A program made the translations under genes and the position numbers. A stretch of 64,000 nt of DNA from Flavobacterium aquariorum (GTDB taxonomy: Bacteria > Bacteroidota > Bacteroidia > Flavobacteriales > Flavobacteriaceae): contig NZ_QKXH01000005.1 of NCBI RefSeq assembly GCF_003254745.1, positions 124,001-188,000 on the forward strand, read 5' to 3'. Positions 51,669-60,994 of this stretch are shown in pieces; the stretch's first letter is position 1; every line of letters starts with the position of its first letter. The notes under the pieces are model-generated. The model was given only the letters and a program-made list of their open reading frames with translations. It did not search any database and had not been told where the DNA came from.

Positions 51669-52943
51669 CTACAATTTGTCCAACAGATAAAAGTACTCCC
51701 GCTCAATGCTCTCCTGATGATCCGAATGAGCAATTCTGACTAGTTCGGCTGCGCGTTGTTTCAATGTTTTTCCGTAAAGATCAGCAATTCCATTTTCGGT
51801 AATAACATAATGAATATGTCCTCTGGTTGTTACCACTCCAGCGCCTTGTTTCAAGAAAGGTACAATTCTGCTTACCCCGTTTTTTGTTGTTGACGGCAGG
51901 GCAATAATCGCTTTTCCGCCATCGCTTAAAGATGCGCCACGTATAAAATCCATTTGCCCTCCAACACCCGAATACATTCTTGGTCCAATAGAGTCAGCAC
52001 AAACCTGTCCAGTTAAATCAACTTCTATAGCCGAATTAATAGCAATCATTTTTGGGTTTTTCCTGATTCTGGCAGTGTCATTCACCGTCGAAGATTCCCG
52101 TAATTCAATAAACGGATTATCGTTTACAAAATCATACAAGCGCTTTGAGCCCAACACAAAAGTGGATAGCACTCTTCCTCGTAATGATCCTTTATAGTTG
52201 CAGTTTATCACATTGCTTTCAATCAGATCAATCACACCGTCCGAAAACATTTCGGTGTGCAATCCTAAATCTTTATGATTTCCCAATTTGCTCAAAGCGG
52301 CATTAGGAATCGAGCCAATTCCCATTTGTAGTGTACTTCTATCCTCAATCAAAGAGGCAATATAATTCCCTATTTTATCTTCTTCGGCGGTAAAAGTCTC
52401 CACTTTATGTGAATAAATAGGCACATTTACTTCTACTAAATAGTTTATTTCTGAAATATGCAGGATTCCGTCACCAAAAGTTCTCGGCATCTGAGGATTT
52501 ACCTGCGCTATCACAATTTTTGCATTCTCAATCGCTGCAACCGAAGCCTCCACTGAAACTCCAAGTGAGCAATAGCCGTGGCTGTCTGGCGGTGACACAT
52601 GAATAAAAGCCACATCTATCGGCAACACATTTCTTCGGAAGAGACGCGGTAATTCACTTAAAAAAACAGGAGTATAGGAACCGTTCCCCGCTTTTAAAGT
52701 ATGTCGGACATTCCCGCCAATAAAAAATGAATTGACATGAAAACTTTCCGCAAGGTCAGGATTAGCATATCGCGCCTCTCCTTCGGTATGCAAATGACAT
52801 ATTTCTACATTCCTTAGTTCGGAAGCTCTTTCGGTTAAAGCATTCGCTAAAATCGTTGGTGCAGCCGCAGCCGCCTGCAGATATACTCTATTTCCCGATT
52901 TTACGACTTTGACAGCTTCCTCGGCAGTTACATATTTTCCCAT
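51669..52943 (-). CDS. Acetyl-CoA hydrolase/transferase family protein
   Basis: 424 aa from the ATG at 52943; the frame continues upstream, but that stretch contains the -7 box. It is a class I CoA-transferase fold (acetyl-CoA hydrolase N and C domains), similar to 4-hydroxybutyrate or acetate CoA-transferases: AEEAVKVVKSGNRVYLQAAAAAP, HVSPPDSHGYCSLGVSVEAS, LQMGIGSIPNAAL and EMFSDGVIDLIES. The active-site Glu is not identified here with certainty. It moves CoA between short acids. The divergent TetR-type gene begins 145 bases away, so the two may share control (inference). Confidence 0.9.
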   Translation of the reverse strand: MGKYVTAEEAVKVVKSGNRVYLQAAAAAPTILANALTERASELRNVEICHLHTEGEARYANPDLAESFHVNSFFIGGNVRHTLKAGNGSYTPVFLSELPRLFRRNVLPIDVAFIHVSPPDSHGYCSLGVSVEASVAAIENAKIVIAQVNPQMPRTFGDGILHISEINYLVEVNVPIYSHKVETFTAEEDKIGNYIASLIEDRSTLQMGIGSIPNAALSKLGNHKDLGLHTEMFSDGVIDLIESNVINCNYKGSLRGRVLSTFVLGSKRLYDFVNDNPFIELRESSTVNDTARIRKNPKMIAINSAIEVDLTGQVCADSIGPRMYSGVGGQMDFIRGASLSDGGKAIIALPSTTKNGVSRIVPFLKQGAGVVTTRGHIHYVITENGIADLYGKTLKQRAAELVRIAHSDHQESIEREYFYLLDKL

Positions 52944-52959
52944 AAACTTGTATTTATCA

Positions 52960-52967
52960 CAAATATA
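52960..52967 (-). promoter_or_regulatory. -7 box of the CoA-transferase
   Basis: Exact TATATTTG on the minus strand, 16 bases before the ATG at 52943, with TTG about 16 bases further upstream. Confidence 0.5.
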
Positions 52968-53063
52968 TTCAATTAGACAAAACCAAAATATGACAACGCT
53001 CATATTCAAAGTAAAACAATATTTAAATAAAAGTTAAAATCTCATAATTAAAAGTATTACTAT

Positions 53064-53071
53064 TATATTTG
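53064..53071 (+). promoter_or_regulatory. -7 box of the TetR-ABC-HlyD-TolC operon
   Basis: Exact TATATTTG, 17 bases before the TetR ATG. The divergent CoA-transferase -7 box is 96 bases away, leaving room for a shared operator. Confidence 0.5.
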
Positions 53072-53088
53072 CAATTAAATAAATCATA

Positions 53089-53763
53089 ATGGATCAAATA
53101 TTATCAAACATCAAAATTCAGATAAACAGCAAGCTCTTTGTAAAGGATCCTGAAACCTCTTCATTGGGCAAAAAAATTATTCAGGAAAGTGTTTTGCTTA
53201 TCAATGAAATTGGTTTTGATCACTTTACTTTTAAAAAACTGGGTAAAAAAATAGGATCCAATGAAAGTTCTATCTATCGTTATTTTGAAAGTAAACACAA
53301 ACTGTTAGTGTATTTGTCTTCTTGGTATTGGGGTTGGATGGAATACCGCTTAGTATTTTCAATTTCCAATCAAACTGATTCTTGGGAAAAATTAAAAAAA
53401 GCAGTAAGTATCATAACGGAAAAAGTAGAGGATGATCAAAACACAGCTCATATTAACGAATCGGTTTTGAACAGAATCATTATTGCGGAATTCACCAAAA
53501 CTTTTCACACCAAAGAAGTGGACCAAGAAAACAAAGAAGGTTTTTATTTCATTTACAAAAGGGTTATCAATAGAATAACGGCTATTATAAACGAGGTAAA
53601 TCCCGAATATGATTATGCCAAAAGCCTTGCTTCTAGTATTGTGGAAGGCGCATTGCACCAGCATTTTTTGAGAGAACATATGAAAACGATCACTAATTGT
53701 AATGAAACAATATCGCCAACTGATTTTTATTTCAACTTAATTGAAAATGTACTAAAAAAGTAA
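53089..53763 (+). CDS. TetR family transcriptional regulator
   Basis: 224 aa. N-terminal three-helix DNA-binding domain (about 24-75): SLGKKIIQESVLLINEIGFDHFTFKKLGKKIGSNESSIYRYFESKHKL, in which the HTH is followed by the SSIYRYFESK hallmark. The C-terminal helical domain (about 80-220) is ligand-binding and has no recognised type. It is the first gene of an operon with an ABC exporter, an HlyD adaptor and a TolC protein (3-base gap to the ABC gene). Likely a repressor of this efflux operon, induced by its substrate (inference). Confidence 0.93.
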   Translation: MDQILSNIKIQINSKLFVKDPETSSLGKKIIQESVLLINEIGFDHFTFKKLGKKIGSNESSIYRYFESKHKLLVYLSSWYWGWMEYRLVFSISNQTDSWEKLKKAVSIITEKVEDDQNTAHINESVLNRIIIAEFTKTFHTKEVDQENKEGFYFIYKRVINRITAIINEVNPEYDYAKSLASSIVEGALHQHFLREHMKTITNCNETISPTDFYFNLIENVLKK

Positions 53764-53766
53764 AAC

Positions 53767-55425
53767 ATGACTTCATTAAAAAGATTATTCAACCTTTTGA
53801 AACTGGACAAAAAAGATGTTTCACAAATTTTTTTCTACGCTATTTTTTCAGGAATCGTGAGTTTGTCCCTCCCATTGGGTATTCAGGCGATTGTAAACTT
53901 TATTCAATCCGGGCGAGTAAGTGCGTCGTGGGTTGTTCTGGTTATACTTGTAGTTATCGGAGTTATCCTTGTAGGTGTTTTATCTCTGATGCAATTAAGA
54001 ATCACGGAAAATTTACAGCAAAAAATGTTTGTACGCTCGTCATTCGAATTTGCCTCCAGACTGCCAAAAATAGAATTCAAAGAACTTTATGGTCATTATC
54101 CGCCCGAATTAGCAAACCGCTTTTTTGACACCTTGACAATACAGAAAGGGACATCAAAATTATTGGTTGATTTTTCGGCAGCAATCCTGCAGATAGTTTT
54201 TAGCATCATATTACTAACACTTTATCATTCTTTCTTTATGGTATTCGGGCTTTTATTGTTAGGGTTTCTATATGTCATTTTTAAATTTTCGTATAATGAA
54301 GGAATTTCAACCAGCTTAAAAACATCCAAGAATAAATACAAAGCGGCTGGCTGGCTACAGGAAATTGCCCGAAACAATTTTAGTTTCAGAAATGAACTCA
54401 ACTATGATTTTGCATTAGAAAAAAACGATGGAATTATAAAAGATTATTTATACAGCCGTGAAAATCATTTTAATGTCCTCAAAAGACAATTTGGGCATCT
54501 TATCATTTTCAAGGTAGTTATTACTGCAAGTTTGTTGATTATTGGCGGTTATTTGGTTTTAAGCCAAGAAATGAACATTGGTCAATTCGTCGCTGCCGAA
54601 ATCATTATTTTACTGGTAATAAATTCTGTAGAGAAAATTATTCTTGGATTGGAAACTTTTTATGATGTATTGACTGCAGTCGAGAAGATTGGTCAGGTTA
54701 CTGATATGGAACTGGAAGAAGAATTTAATGTTGAAAGTAAAAGCTGTTACACCAACATCAGCCTTGAAACTAATGATTTAGAATTCAGGCTTCCGGAGAG
54801 TAATTCCAGAATTTTAAAGAGGATTAATTTGAAAATTGAGTCAGGTGAAAAAATTATAATCAATGGTGAAAATGGTTCAGGAAAAACGACATTGATCCGC
54901 ATACTTTCTGGTTTACTGCATCCTACTTCGGGAAATTTTTTCATCAATGACGACACTTTTAGTAAAATAGACACAAAGCAATACCGTTCCAGAATTGGAA
55001 GTATCATACAAGGAGAAACACCTTTTGAAGGAACTATTCTGGAGAACATAACTTTTAATGACAGAAATATTGATACAGAAACGTTGAAATGGGCACTGGA
55101 TGCCGTTCAGCTAACCGACTATATAAAAACATTGCCAAAAGGACTAGACACTAAAATATTCCCGGAAGGAAAAGAGCTTTCCTCTTCCAATGCGCAAAAG
55201 ATTTTATTGGCAAGAAGCATAGTTCACAAACCCAACATTTTATTTTATGAAGAACCGACAGATAAAATGGATATAAAAGTGGCTAATGAAATTATAGACT
55301 TCATTATTTCTGAAAAAAATAAATGGACAGTCATTGTTGTTTCTCAAAATCCACATTGGTTAACCAAATGTACGCGGGAAATCACAATGCAAAAAGGAAC
55401 GGTTTTATTAGACACTAAAAAATAA
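53767..55425 (+). CDS. ABC exporter, fused permease-ATPase with degenerate ATPase motifs
   Basis: 552 aa. N-terminal ABC-membrane domain (about 1-300) with helices near 18-36, 54-78, 130-170 and 255-285. The ATPase domain begins about 320. Walker A NGENGSGKTTL (about 366-376) and Q-loop Gln in SIIQGETPF are intact. Other motifs diverge: the signature is LSSSNAQ (471-477) instead of LSGGQ; Walker B is ILFYEEPT, with Glu495 for the usual Asp; and the switch His is Gln527 (VVSQNPHWL). It resembles type I secretion exporters (HlyB/LapB) but has no peptidase domain. HlyD and TolC genes follow directly. Whether it hydrolyses ATP or uses an atypical cycle is unknown. Confidence 0.9.
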   Translation: MTSLKRLFNLLKLDKKDVSQIFFYAIFSGIVSLSLPLGIQAIVNFIQSGRVSASWVVLVILVVIGVILVGVLSLMQLRITENLQQKMFVRSSFEFASRLPKIEFKELYGHYPPELANRFFDTLTIQKGTSKLLVDFSAAILQIVFSIILLTLYHSFFMVFGLLLLGFLYVIFKFSYNEGISTSLKTSKNKYKAAGWLQEIARNNFSFRNELNYDFALEKNDGIIKDYLYSRENHFNVLKRQFGHLIIFKVVITASLLIIGGYLVLSQEMNIGQFVAAEIIILLVINSVEKIILGLETFYDVLTAVEKIGQVTDMELEEEFNVESKSCYTNISLETNDLEFRLPESNSRILKRINLKIESGEKIIINGENGSGKTTLIRILSGLLHPTSGNFFINDDTFSKIDTKQYRSRIGSIIQGETPFEGTILENITFNDRNIDTETLKWALDAVQLTDYIKTLPKGLDTKIFPEGKELSSSNAQKILLARSIVHKPNILFYEEPTDKMDIKVANEIIDFIISEKNKWTVIVVSQNPHWLTKCTREITMQKGTVLLDTKK

Positions 55426-55429
55426 GGTT

Positions 55430-56779
55430 ATGTTAAATATATCTGACAAAAATCCAATAAATAATAAAGCTCTCGAAAAATATTCTACGGTAAAGAATTT
55501 GAGCAACAGGCCTCATTACAAAATTCTGAACAGAATAATTCTGGCGGTATCCATACTTGTGGTTATTGTACTTTTCTTTCCCTGGACACAAAACATCTCG
55601 GGCTCTGGAGCAGTCACTACATTGAAACCCAACCAGAGACCACAATCTATTCAATCCGTTATTTCAGGGCGTATTGAAAAATGGTATGTACAGGAGGGAG
55701 ATTATGTAAATAAAGGAGATACTATTCTTTTTATATCTGAAATCAAAGAAGACTATATGGATCCAAATTTGGTTAAAAATACCAAAAATCAGGTGAATGC
55801 AAAAAAACAGTCTTTAGCTTCTTATGGTTCGAAGGTCACAACTCTTAATGTACAAATGCAGGCCATTGAAAAAGAAAAAATACTAAAACTCAAACAGTCC
55901 CAAAACAAGATTAAACAGGCACGTTTGAAAATAAAAAGCGACAGTATGGATCTTGAAGCGGTAAAAACACAATTTAAGATTGCCAACACACAGTATAACC
56001 GTTCGCTACAACTGAACAAAGAAGGTCTAAAAGCCTTGTCAGATGTAGAAGAAAAACGCTTGAAACTGCAAGAATCTGAGGCTAAAATCATCACTCAAGA
56101 AAACAAGTTTTACACGAGCCAAAATGAATTAATCAATGCAGAAGTAGAAATCAACAGAATCATTGCTGAGTATTCTGAAAAATTATCCAAAGCGCAAAGT
56201 GACCAATATACTGCAATGAGTAATCAATACGACACAGAAGCGCAAGTAAGTAAATTAGAGAATCAGTATGCTAATTACAGTATCCGAAACGGGATGTACT
56301 ATATCAAAGCGGCACAAAGCGGATACATCAATAGAGCTTTGCAGTCGGGAATTGGTGAAACCATAAAAGAAGGAACCCCTATTGCCACGATTATGCCTTC
56401 CAGATATGATATAGCGGTAGAATCTTTTGTAGATCCAATAGATCTGCCCTTAATAAAGAAAGGGGAAAAAGTAAGAGTTTGGTTTGACGGATGGCCTACA
56501 ATCGTATTTTCAGGATGGCCAGATATGTCGTATGGTACATTTGGCGGTGAAATAGTCGCGATTGAAAACTTTATCAGTGATAATGGCAAATTCAGAATCC
56601 TTATCGCACCAGACAAAAGCGAAACTCCGTGGCCAAAACAATTGAGTATTGGATCGGGCGCACAAACGTTGGCATTATTAAATACAGTGCCGGTTTGGTT
56701 TGAAATATGGAGAACACTAAATGGTTTTCCTCCAAATTATTATCAAGGAAAAGAGAAACCTTCAAAAGGAAAAAAATAA
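55430..56779 (+). CDS. HlyD-family membrane-fusion protein
   Basis: 449 aa. One N-terminal TM helix (about 32-50: IILAVSILVVIVLFFPW), then a lipoyl/biotinyl-like half (about 60-100: GRIEKWYVQEGDYVNKGDTILFISE), a long coiled coil (about 115-285: KQSQNKIKQARLKIKSDS..), the returning half-lipoyl motif (YYIKAAQSGYINRALQSGIGETIKEGTPIATIMP) and a beta-barrel C-terminus (RVWFDGWPTIVFSGWP). It links the inner-membrane exporter to TolC. Starts 4 bases after the ABC gene; its stop overlaps the TolC start by one base (TAATG). Part of a tripartite exporter. Confidence 0.95.
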   Translation: MLNISDKNPINNKALEKYSTVKNLSNRPHYKILNRIILAVSILVVIVLFFPWTQNISGSGAVTTLKPNQRPQSIQSVISGRIEKWYVQEGDYVNKGDTILFISEIKEDYMDPNLVKNTKNQVNAKKQSLASYGSKVTTLNVQMQAIEKEKILKLKQSQNKIKQARLKIKSDSMDLEAVKTQFKIANTQYNRSLQLNKEGLKALSDVEEKRLKLQESEAKIITQENKFYTSQNELINAEVEINRIIAEYSEKLSKAQSDQYTAMSNQYDTEAQVSKLENQYANYSIRNGMYYIKAAQSGYINRALQSGIGETIKEGTPIATIMPSRYDIAVESFVDPIDLPLIKKGEKVRVWFDGWPTIVFSGWPDMSYGTFGGEIVAIENFISDNGKFRILIAPDKSETPWPKQLSIGSGAQTLALLNTVPVWFEIWRTLNGFPPNYYQGKEKPSKGKK

Positions 56780-58185
56780 TGAAACACCTTCTTGTCATAC
56801 TTTCATTACTGGGAATGACTATTTATGGTCAGACCAATAGCAAGGAACAGCTCCCGCTACATCTCAAAGAAATGAGTTATAATGAATATTTGGGTTTTGT
56901 GAAAAAATATCATCCATTGGTAAAAAATGCCAATTTGGAAATCAGCAAAGCACAAGCCAATCTGATGATGGCACGTGGCGGATTTGACCCTAAACTTGAA
57001 TTGGATTATAACAAAAAACAATTTCAGGGAACCGAATATTATTCAGTACTAAACAGCAGTTTCAAAATCCCGACTTGGTTTGGAATTGACATTAAAGCGG
57101 GGTTTGAAGACAATGAGGGGTATTATCTTAATCCACAAAACAAGACACCAGTTAATGGTTTAGCATCGCTAGGAATTAGCGTTCCTATTGGACAAGGATT
57201 ACTGATTAACCAAAGAATGGCCGACCTGCAAAAAGCAAAAATCCAAGTCAAATTAAGTCAAGCCGAACAAAAACTTCAAGCCATTGCGGTTTTATACGAT
57301 GCTTCAGTTGCTTACTTTAACTGGAAAAAAAACTACGAAGAAAATTTATTATATGAAAGCTACAGCGTCAACGCCCAAAAACGATATGAAGGAATTGAAA
57401 CTTTAATCAAGCAAGGTGACAAACCTGCTATAGATAGCGTCGAAGCAGGTATTGTGGTCAAAAACAGATTGCTTGCTCTTGAGGATTCAAAATTGAAATT
57501 ATCAAAAGCAAAATTGGAGCTGTCAAACTTTCTTTGGATAGAAAACAACATACCGCTGGAACTTGCTGATGCTATTGTTCCAGAGAAAAGCCTTGTAGAA
57601 ACCATACAGGAAACGTTGAATATTAATGATTTGAATCAGGAATTTTCACTGGCAAGTCATCCAAAAATTGAAGCTCTGCAAAGTAAAATTGATTTTTTGA
57701 CTGTCGAAAAAAAGCTAAAAGCCAATATGCTTTTGCCCAAAATAGATTTAGGTTACTCTTATTTGGCTCAGCCAAATCCAAACATTCCGAACAATTCTGA
57801 TAATTTTAAAGTTGGTATTGATTTTTATTTCCCTTTGTTTCTAAGAAAAGAAAGAGGCAGTTTAAAATTAGCTCAATATAAAATTCAGGAGTCCGAATTT
57901 ACAAGAGATTTAGAAAAAGTGCAGTTAACGAACAAAATCAATGCCCAAAAGATTGAAATTCAGTCTTTGGTTAAACAGCAAAAACTGACCGGTAAGTTGG
58001 TCATGGATTATGAAACAATGTTAAAATCTGAAGAGCGATTATTCAATTTGGGAGAGAGTTCACTATTCCTTATCAACACTCGAGAAAACAGTTTGGTTAG
58101 TGCCCGTCTATCGCAGATTGCATTAGAAAACCGTTTTTACACTTCCAACTCTGAACTGTATAAAATCATGGCAAATCCTAATTGA
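56779..58185 (+). CDS. TolC family outer-membrane channel protein
   Basis: 468 aa from the ATG at 56779, overlapping the HlyD stop. Signal peptide MKHLLVILSLLGMTIYGQ. Long alternating helical blocks (MSYNEYLGFVKKYHPLVKNANLEISKAQANLMMARGGFDPKLELD; YFNWKKNYEENLLYE; SEERLFNLGESSLFLINTRENSLVSA) are typical of the OEP family that forms a trimeric barrel and tunnel. It is the outer-membrane exit for the HlyD/ABC genes just upstream. No other copies in the window. Confidence 0.94.
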   Translation: MKHLLVILSLLGMTIYGQTNSKEQLPLHLKEMSYNEYLGFVKKYHPLVKNANLEISKAQANLMMARGGFDPKLELDYNKKQFQGTEYYSVLNSSFKIPTWFGIDIKAGFEDNEGYYLNPQNKTPVNGLASLGISVPIGQGLLINQRMADLQKAKIQVKLSQAEQKLQAIAVLYDASVAYFNWKKNYEENLLYESYSVNAQKRYEGIETLIKQGDKPAIDSVEAGIVVKNRLLALEDSKLKLSKAKLELSNFLWIENNIPLELADAIVPEKSLVETIQETLNINDLNQEFSLASHPKIEALQSKIDFLTVEKKLKANMLLPKIDLGYSYLAQPNPNIPNNSDNFKVGIDFYFPLFLRKERGSLKLAQYKIQESEFTRDLEKVQLTNKINAQKIEIQSLVKQQKLTGKLVMDYETMLKSEERLFNLGESSLFLINTRENSLVSARLSQIALENRFYTSNSELYKIMANPN

Positions 58186-58255
58186 TAGCAAATCCATTTT
58201 TTAATACATTGCTTCATTTGTACGTTGTCACTTTGACCTGGAATTTACTTGTGAT

Positions 58256-58963
58256 TTAATTTAAAAAACTCAAATCGCTTCCGCTGGCTAATTCTTCAGG
58301 TAATTGGTTCTGTCTAAAAAGGCGTGCTTGCAAATTTCCTTTTAGAGTGATTTTTTCTCCTTTTACGTCTAACCAGCTTCCTTCTCGTAATCCCAATACA
58401 GGCAAAGAATTAAAAGCGTGGAATTCTTTGATTCTTGTTTCCCTTGTTTCTCCCATATGCTTGGATTGATCGTCTGGGTCTAAATAATGCGGATTCAAAT
58501 TAAAAGGTATTATTCCTAAAGTTTGAAAGCTAGGCGGATAAATAATAGGCATATCGTTGGTCGTTTGCATCGTCAATCCGCAAATGTTACTTCCTGCACT
58601 GGTTCCCAAATAAGGGGTTCCCTTTTTCAAAGTATCAGCAAGAATATTCATGAGATCGTTTTTATACAATTGGGTGACAAGCAGGAAAGTGTTGCCGCCT
58701 CCTGTAAAAATTCCTTCTGCTTTTTGTATGGCTTCTTTTGGATTTTCAAATTCATGAATACCTTTTACAGTCATGTTTATTTTGGCGAAAGCCGTAGCGA
58801 CTTTCGAAGTGTATTCGTCGTGCGATATACCGCTTGGTCTTGCAAATGGAATAAATAGGATCGTTTTGCAATCCTTAAAATGCGATTGTAATTCAGGCAA
58901 TAAATACTCTAAGTATTGTCCTTCGTGCAAGGTTGAAGTACTTGCTATAATGCAGTTTTTCAT
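58256..58963 (-). CDS. pepE: Dipeptidase E (peptidase S51)
   Basis: 235 aa. Serine peptidase of the glutamine-amidotransferase-like fold that hydrolyses Asp-Xaa dipeptides. The nucleophile is Ser122 in GTSAGSNIC; FTGGGNTFLL, FIPFARPSGISHDEY and PFNLNPHYLDPD are family-typical. The expected catalytic His and Glu fit the PHYLD and GLREGSWL stretches. Normal length. It is convergent with the TolC gene and separated by about 70 bases. Confidence 0.95.
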   Translation of the reverse strand: MKNCIIASTSTLHEGQYLEYLLPELQSHFKDCKTILFIPFARPSGISHDEYTSKVATAFAKINMTVKGIHEFENPKEAIQKAEGIFTGGGNTFLLVTQLYKNDLMNILADTLKKGTPYLGTSAGSNICGLTMQTTNDMPIIYPPSFQTLGIIPFNLNPHYLDPDDQSKHMGETRETRIKEFHAFNSLPVLGLREGSWLDVKGEKITLKGNLQARLFRQNQLPEELASGSDLSFLN

Positions 58964-59233
58964 TTTATATGCTGTGTAAAATTCGCTGTAAAGGTATTAA
59001 ATGATTGTTTTTTAATGTATGGAGGAACGATTTTAATTAACAAACTTTTACCAACTTATTAGTAATTAATTTGGATGGGATTGGGATACTTTTACATTTT
59101 GCAAATAAGTTGCGGTGAAGATTTTTTCAACTTAAAAAGATGAAATCGGTTTTATTCGCCAAATAGGAACTGTTTATTTCAATATTTAGGTTTAAAGAAT
59201 AATTAGTTTTTTTAATCAATTCCAAAATTGCGC

Positions 59234-60007
59234 GTGAAGAATAATTTTACTTTTTTATTTATTTTCTTTTTTATAGTTCAGTTTGCGATAGCACAAGTGG
59301 GTGTCGAAAAATGGATAAAGGGGCAAGTAAGCTCGAATGGAGTTCCGTTGGAAGCAATCAATATTACGAATGCCTCAACCAAAATAATGGTGGTGTCAGA
59401 TCAATATGGTGCTTTTTCTATTCTTGTAAAAGTGGGTGACATTTTGAATTTTTCGGCCGTTAATTATGAGGAATTAAGGAAATATATTAAGATTCAAGAA
59501 TTTAAAATGGGCAATATTGTTGTCGATTTAACACCGAAAAGTATCGAATTGAATGAAGTGATTATTAATGAGCACTCGGAGATAAGTGCTGAAAATCTTG
59601 GGATAATTCCTCGTGATCAAGTCAAATTAACATCTCAAGAACGAAAACTTCAAACAGCAGGTGATTTCAAACCAATACATTTATTGGGGTTATTTGGTGG
59701 GATGTTGGCAGTTGATCCCATTTTGAATGCCATAAATGGCAGGACTGCAATGCTCAAAAAAGCTGTTACAGTAGAGAAAAAAGAGTTTTTGATGGCAAAA
59801 ATGGAGGGTCTATTTGAAGAAAAATATTATATAGAAACTCTAAAAATACCCGAAGAGTACATCAAGGGTTTCCAATATTATTGTATAGAAGACCAAGATT
59901 TTGTTAGGTCTTTAAAAGATAAAAACAAGACGATGAGTATGTTTTTAATTGTTGGTTTGGCTTCCAGTTTTAATAAAAACAGACAAAGTGCTGTCGAAAA
60001 TCATTAG
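59234..60007 (+). CDS. CarboxypepD_reg-like secreted protein (paralog 1 of 3)
   Basis: 257 aa from the GTG at 59234 (a TTG at 59228 is also in frame). GTG is preferred because it gives a signal peptide starting with MKNNFTFLFIFFFIVQ. N-terminal domain (about 20-110) is a carboxypeptidase-regulatory-like beta-sandwich (KGQVSSNGVPLEAINITN, SDQYGAFSILVKVGDILNFSAVNYEELRKYI). It ends with a block shared with the next gene (SAENLGIIPRDQVKLTSQERKLQ, KIPEEYIKGFQYYCIEDQDFVRSL, MSMFLIVGLASSF). Function unknown; a surface or periplasmic location is likely. First of three related genes before a DUF6702 gene and an M1 peptidase. Confidence 0.75.
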   Translation: MKNNFTFLFIFFFIVQFAIAQVGVEKWIKGQVSSNGVPLEAINITNASTKIMVVSDQYGAFSILVKVGDILNFSAVNYEELRKYIKIQEFKMGNIVVDLTPKSIELNEVIINEHSEISAENLGIIPRDQVKLTSQERKLQTAGDFKPIHLLGLFGGMLAVDPILNAINGRTAMLKKAVTVEKKEFLMAKMEGLFEEKYYIETLKIPEEYIKGFQYYCIEDQDFVRSLKDKNKTMSMFLIVGLASSFNKNRQSAVENH

Positions 60008-60036
60008 CCTAAAGTGTTGAATTTTATTTGTTATAA

Positions 60037-60762
60037 ATGAAAAATAGTATAATTGTATTACTTGTTTTATTAGGCCAAAATCAGTTATTGAGAGCTCAAA
60101 CATATGTTGAGAAAATCATAATAGGAACAGTTTTATCCGATACTAAAAAATTGGATGGGATTAGTGTTATCAATTGCATGAATAAAATGATGGCGGTAAC
60201 CGACAAAGATGGTTGTTTTTCAATACAGGCAAAAGAAGGGGATATTTTAAACTTCTCGGGAATTGATTATAAATATTTGAAAAAATATGTGTACAAACAC
60301 GAATACAATTCAGGAATGATGGAAGTTGACATGATTTTTAATGCTGTTGAACTGGAGGAGGTAATTATTAATAAAAATGCTAATATATCTGCGGAAAACT
60401 TAGGGATAATTCCGAGGGGACAAGTTAAATTTACGCCACAAGAACGAAGATTGTATTCTAATTCTGGAGGTATTCAAGGTTTGTTCAGTTCTATTTCAGG
60501 AGAAAAAGAGATTCTTAAAATGAATGTTGAAATAGAAAAGAAAGAATTGCTATTAAAAAAATTAGAATATCTTTTTGGAAATAAATATTACACTAAAACT
60601 TTAAAAATTCCTGAAGAACTCATCAAAGGTTTTCAGTATTATTGTGTTGAAGATAAGCGATTTGTTGAATCTTTAAGTCTTAAAGATAAAACGATGAGCA
60701 TGTTTCTAATGACAAATCTTTCTATTGTTTACAATCAAGAAAGGATTAGTAAAGATAATTGA
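60037..60762 (+). CDS. CarboxypepD_reg-like secreted protein (paralog 2 of 3)
   Basis: 241 aa. Signal peptide MKNSIIVLLVLLGQNQLLRAQ. Same layout as paralog 1: carboxypeptidase-regulatory-like domain (IIIGTVLSDTKKLDGISVIN, VTDKDGCFSIQAKEGDILNFSGIDYKYLKKYV) and the common C-terminal block (SAENLGIIPRGQVKFTPQERRL, KIPEELIKGFQYYCVEDKRFVESL, TMSMFLMTNLS). The middle linker differs from paralog 1. It starts 29 bases after paralog 1, so tandem duplication. No other function readable. Confidence 0.78.
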   Translation: MKNSIIVLLVLLGQNQLLRAQTYVEKIIIGTVLSDTKKLDGISVINCMNKMMAVTDKDGCFSIQAKEGDILNFSGIDYKYLKKYVYKHEYNSGMMEVDMIFNAVELEEVIINKNANISAENLGIIPRGQVKFTPQERRLYSNSGGIQGLFSSISGEKEILKMNVEIEKKELLLKKLEYLFGNKYYTKTLKIPEELIKGFQYYCVEDKRFVESLSLKDKTMSMFLMTNLSIVYNQERISKDN

Positions 60763-60994
60763 TATTGAATTGTTTCGTTTTTAATGGTGAAAATATCGGT
60801 TGAAACAGACTGAGGAACCTTGTTATGATAAAGTTGATAACCAAAAGTTAAATCCTTTTTTGACAGAAATCATAAAAAAATACAATCATAGATATCATTA
60901 AGATTAAAATAAAGTTGTAATTTTAATAGGTGCAAAGGTATCATTTTGATACTGAAACAGCTTTTTTGAGTTGTGAAACCTTAAGTAATTACAT

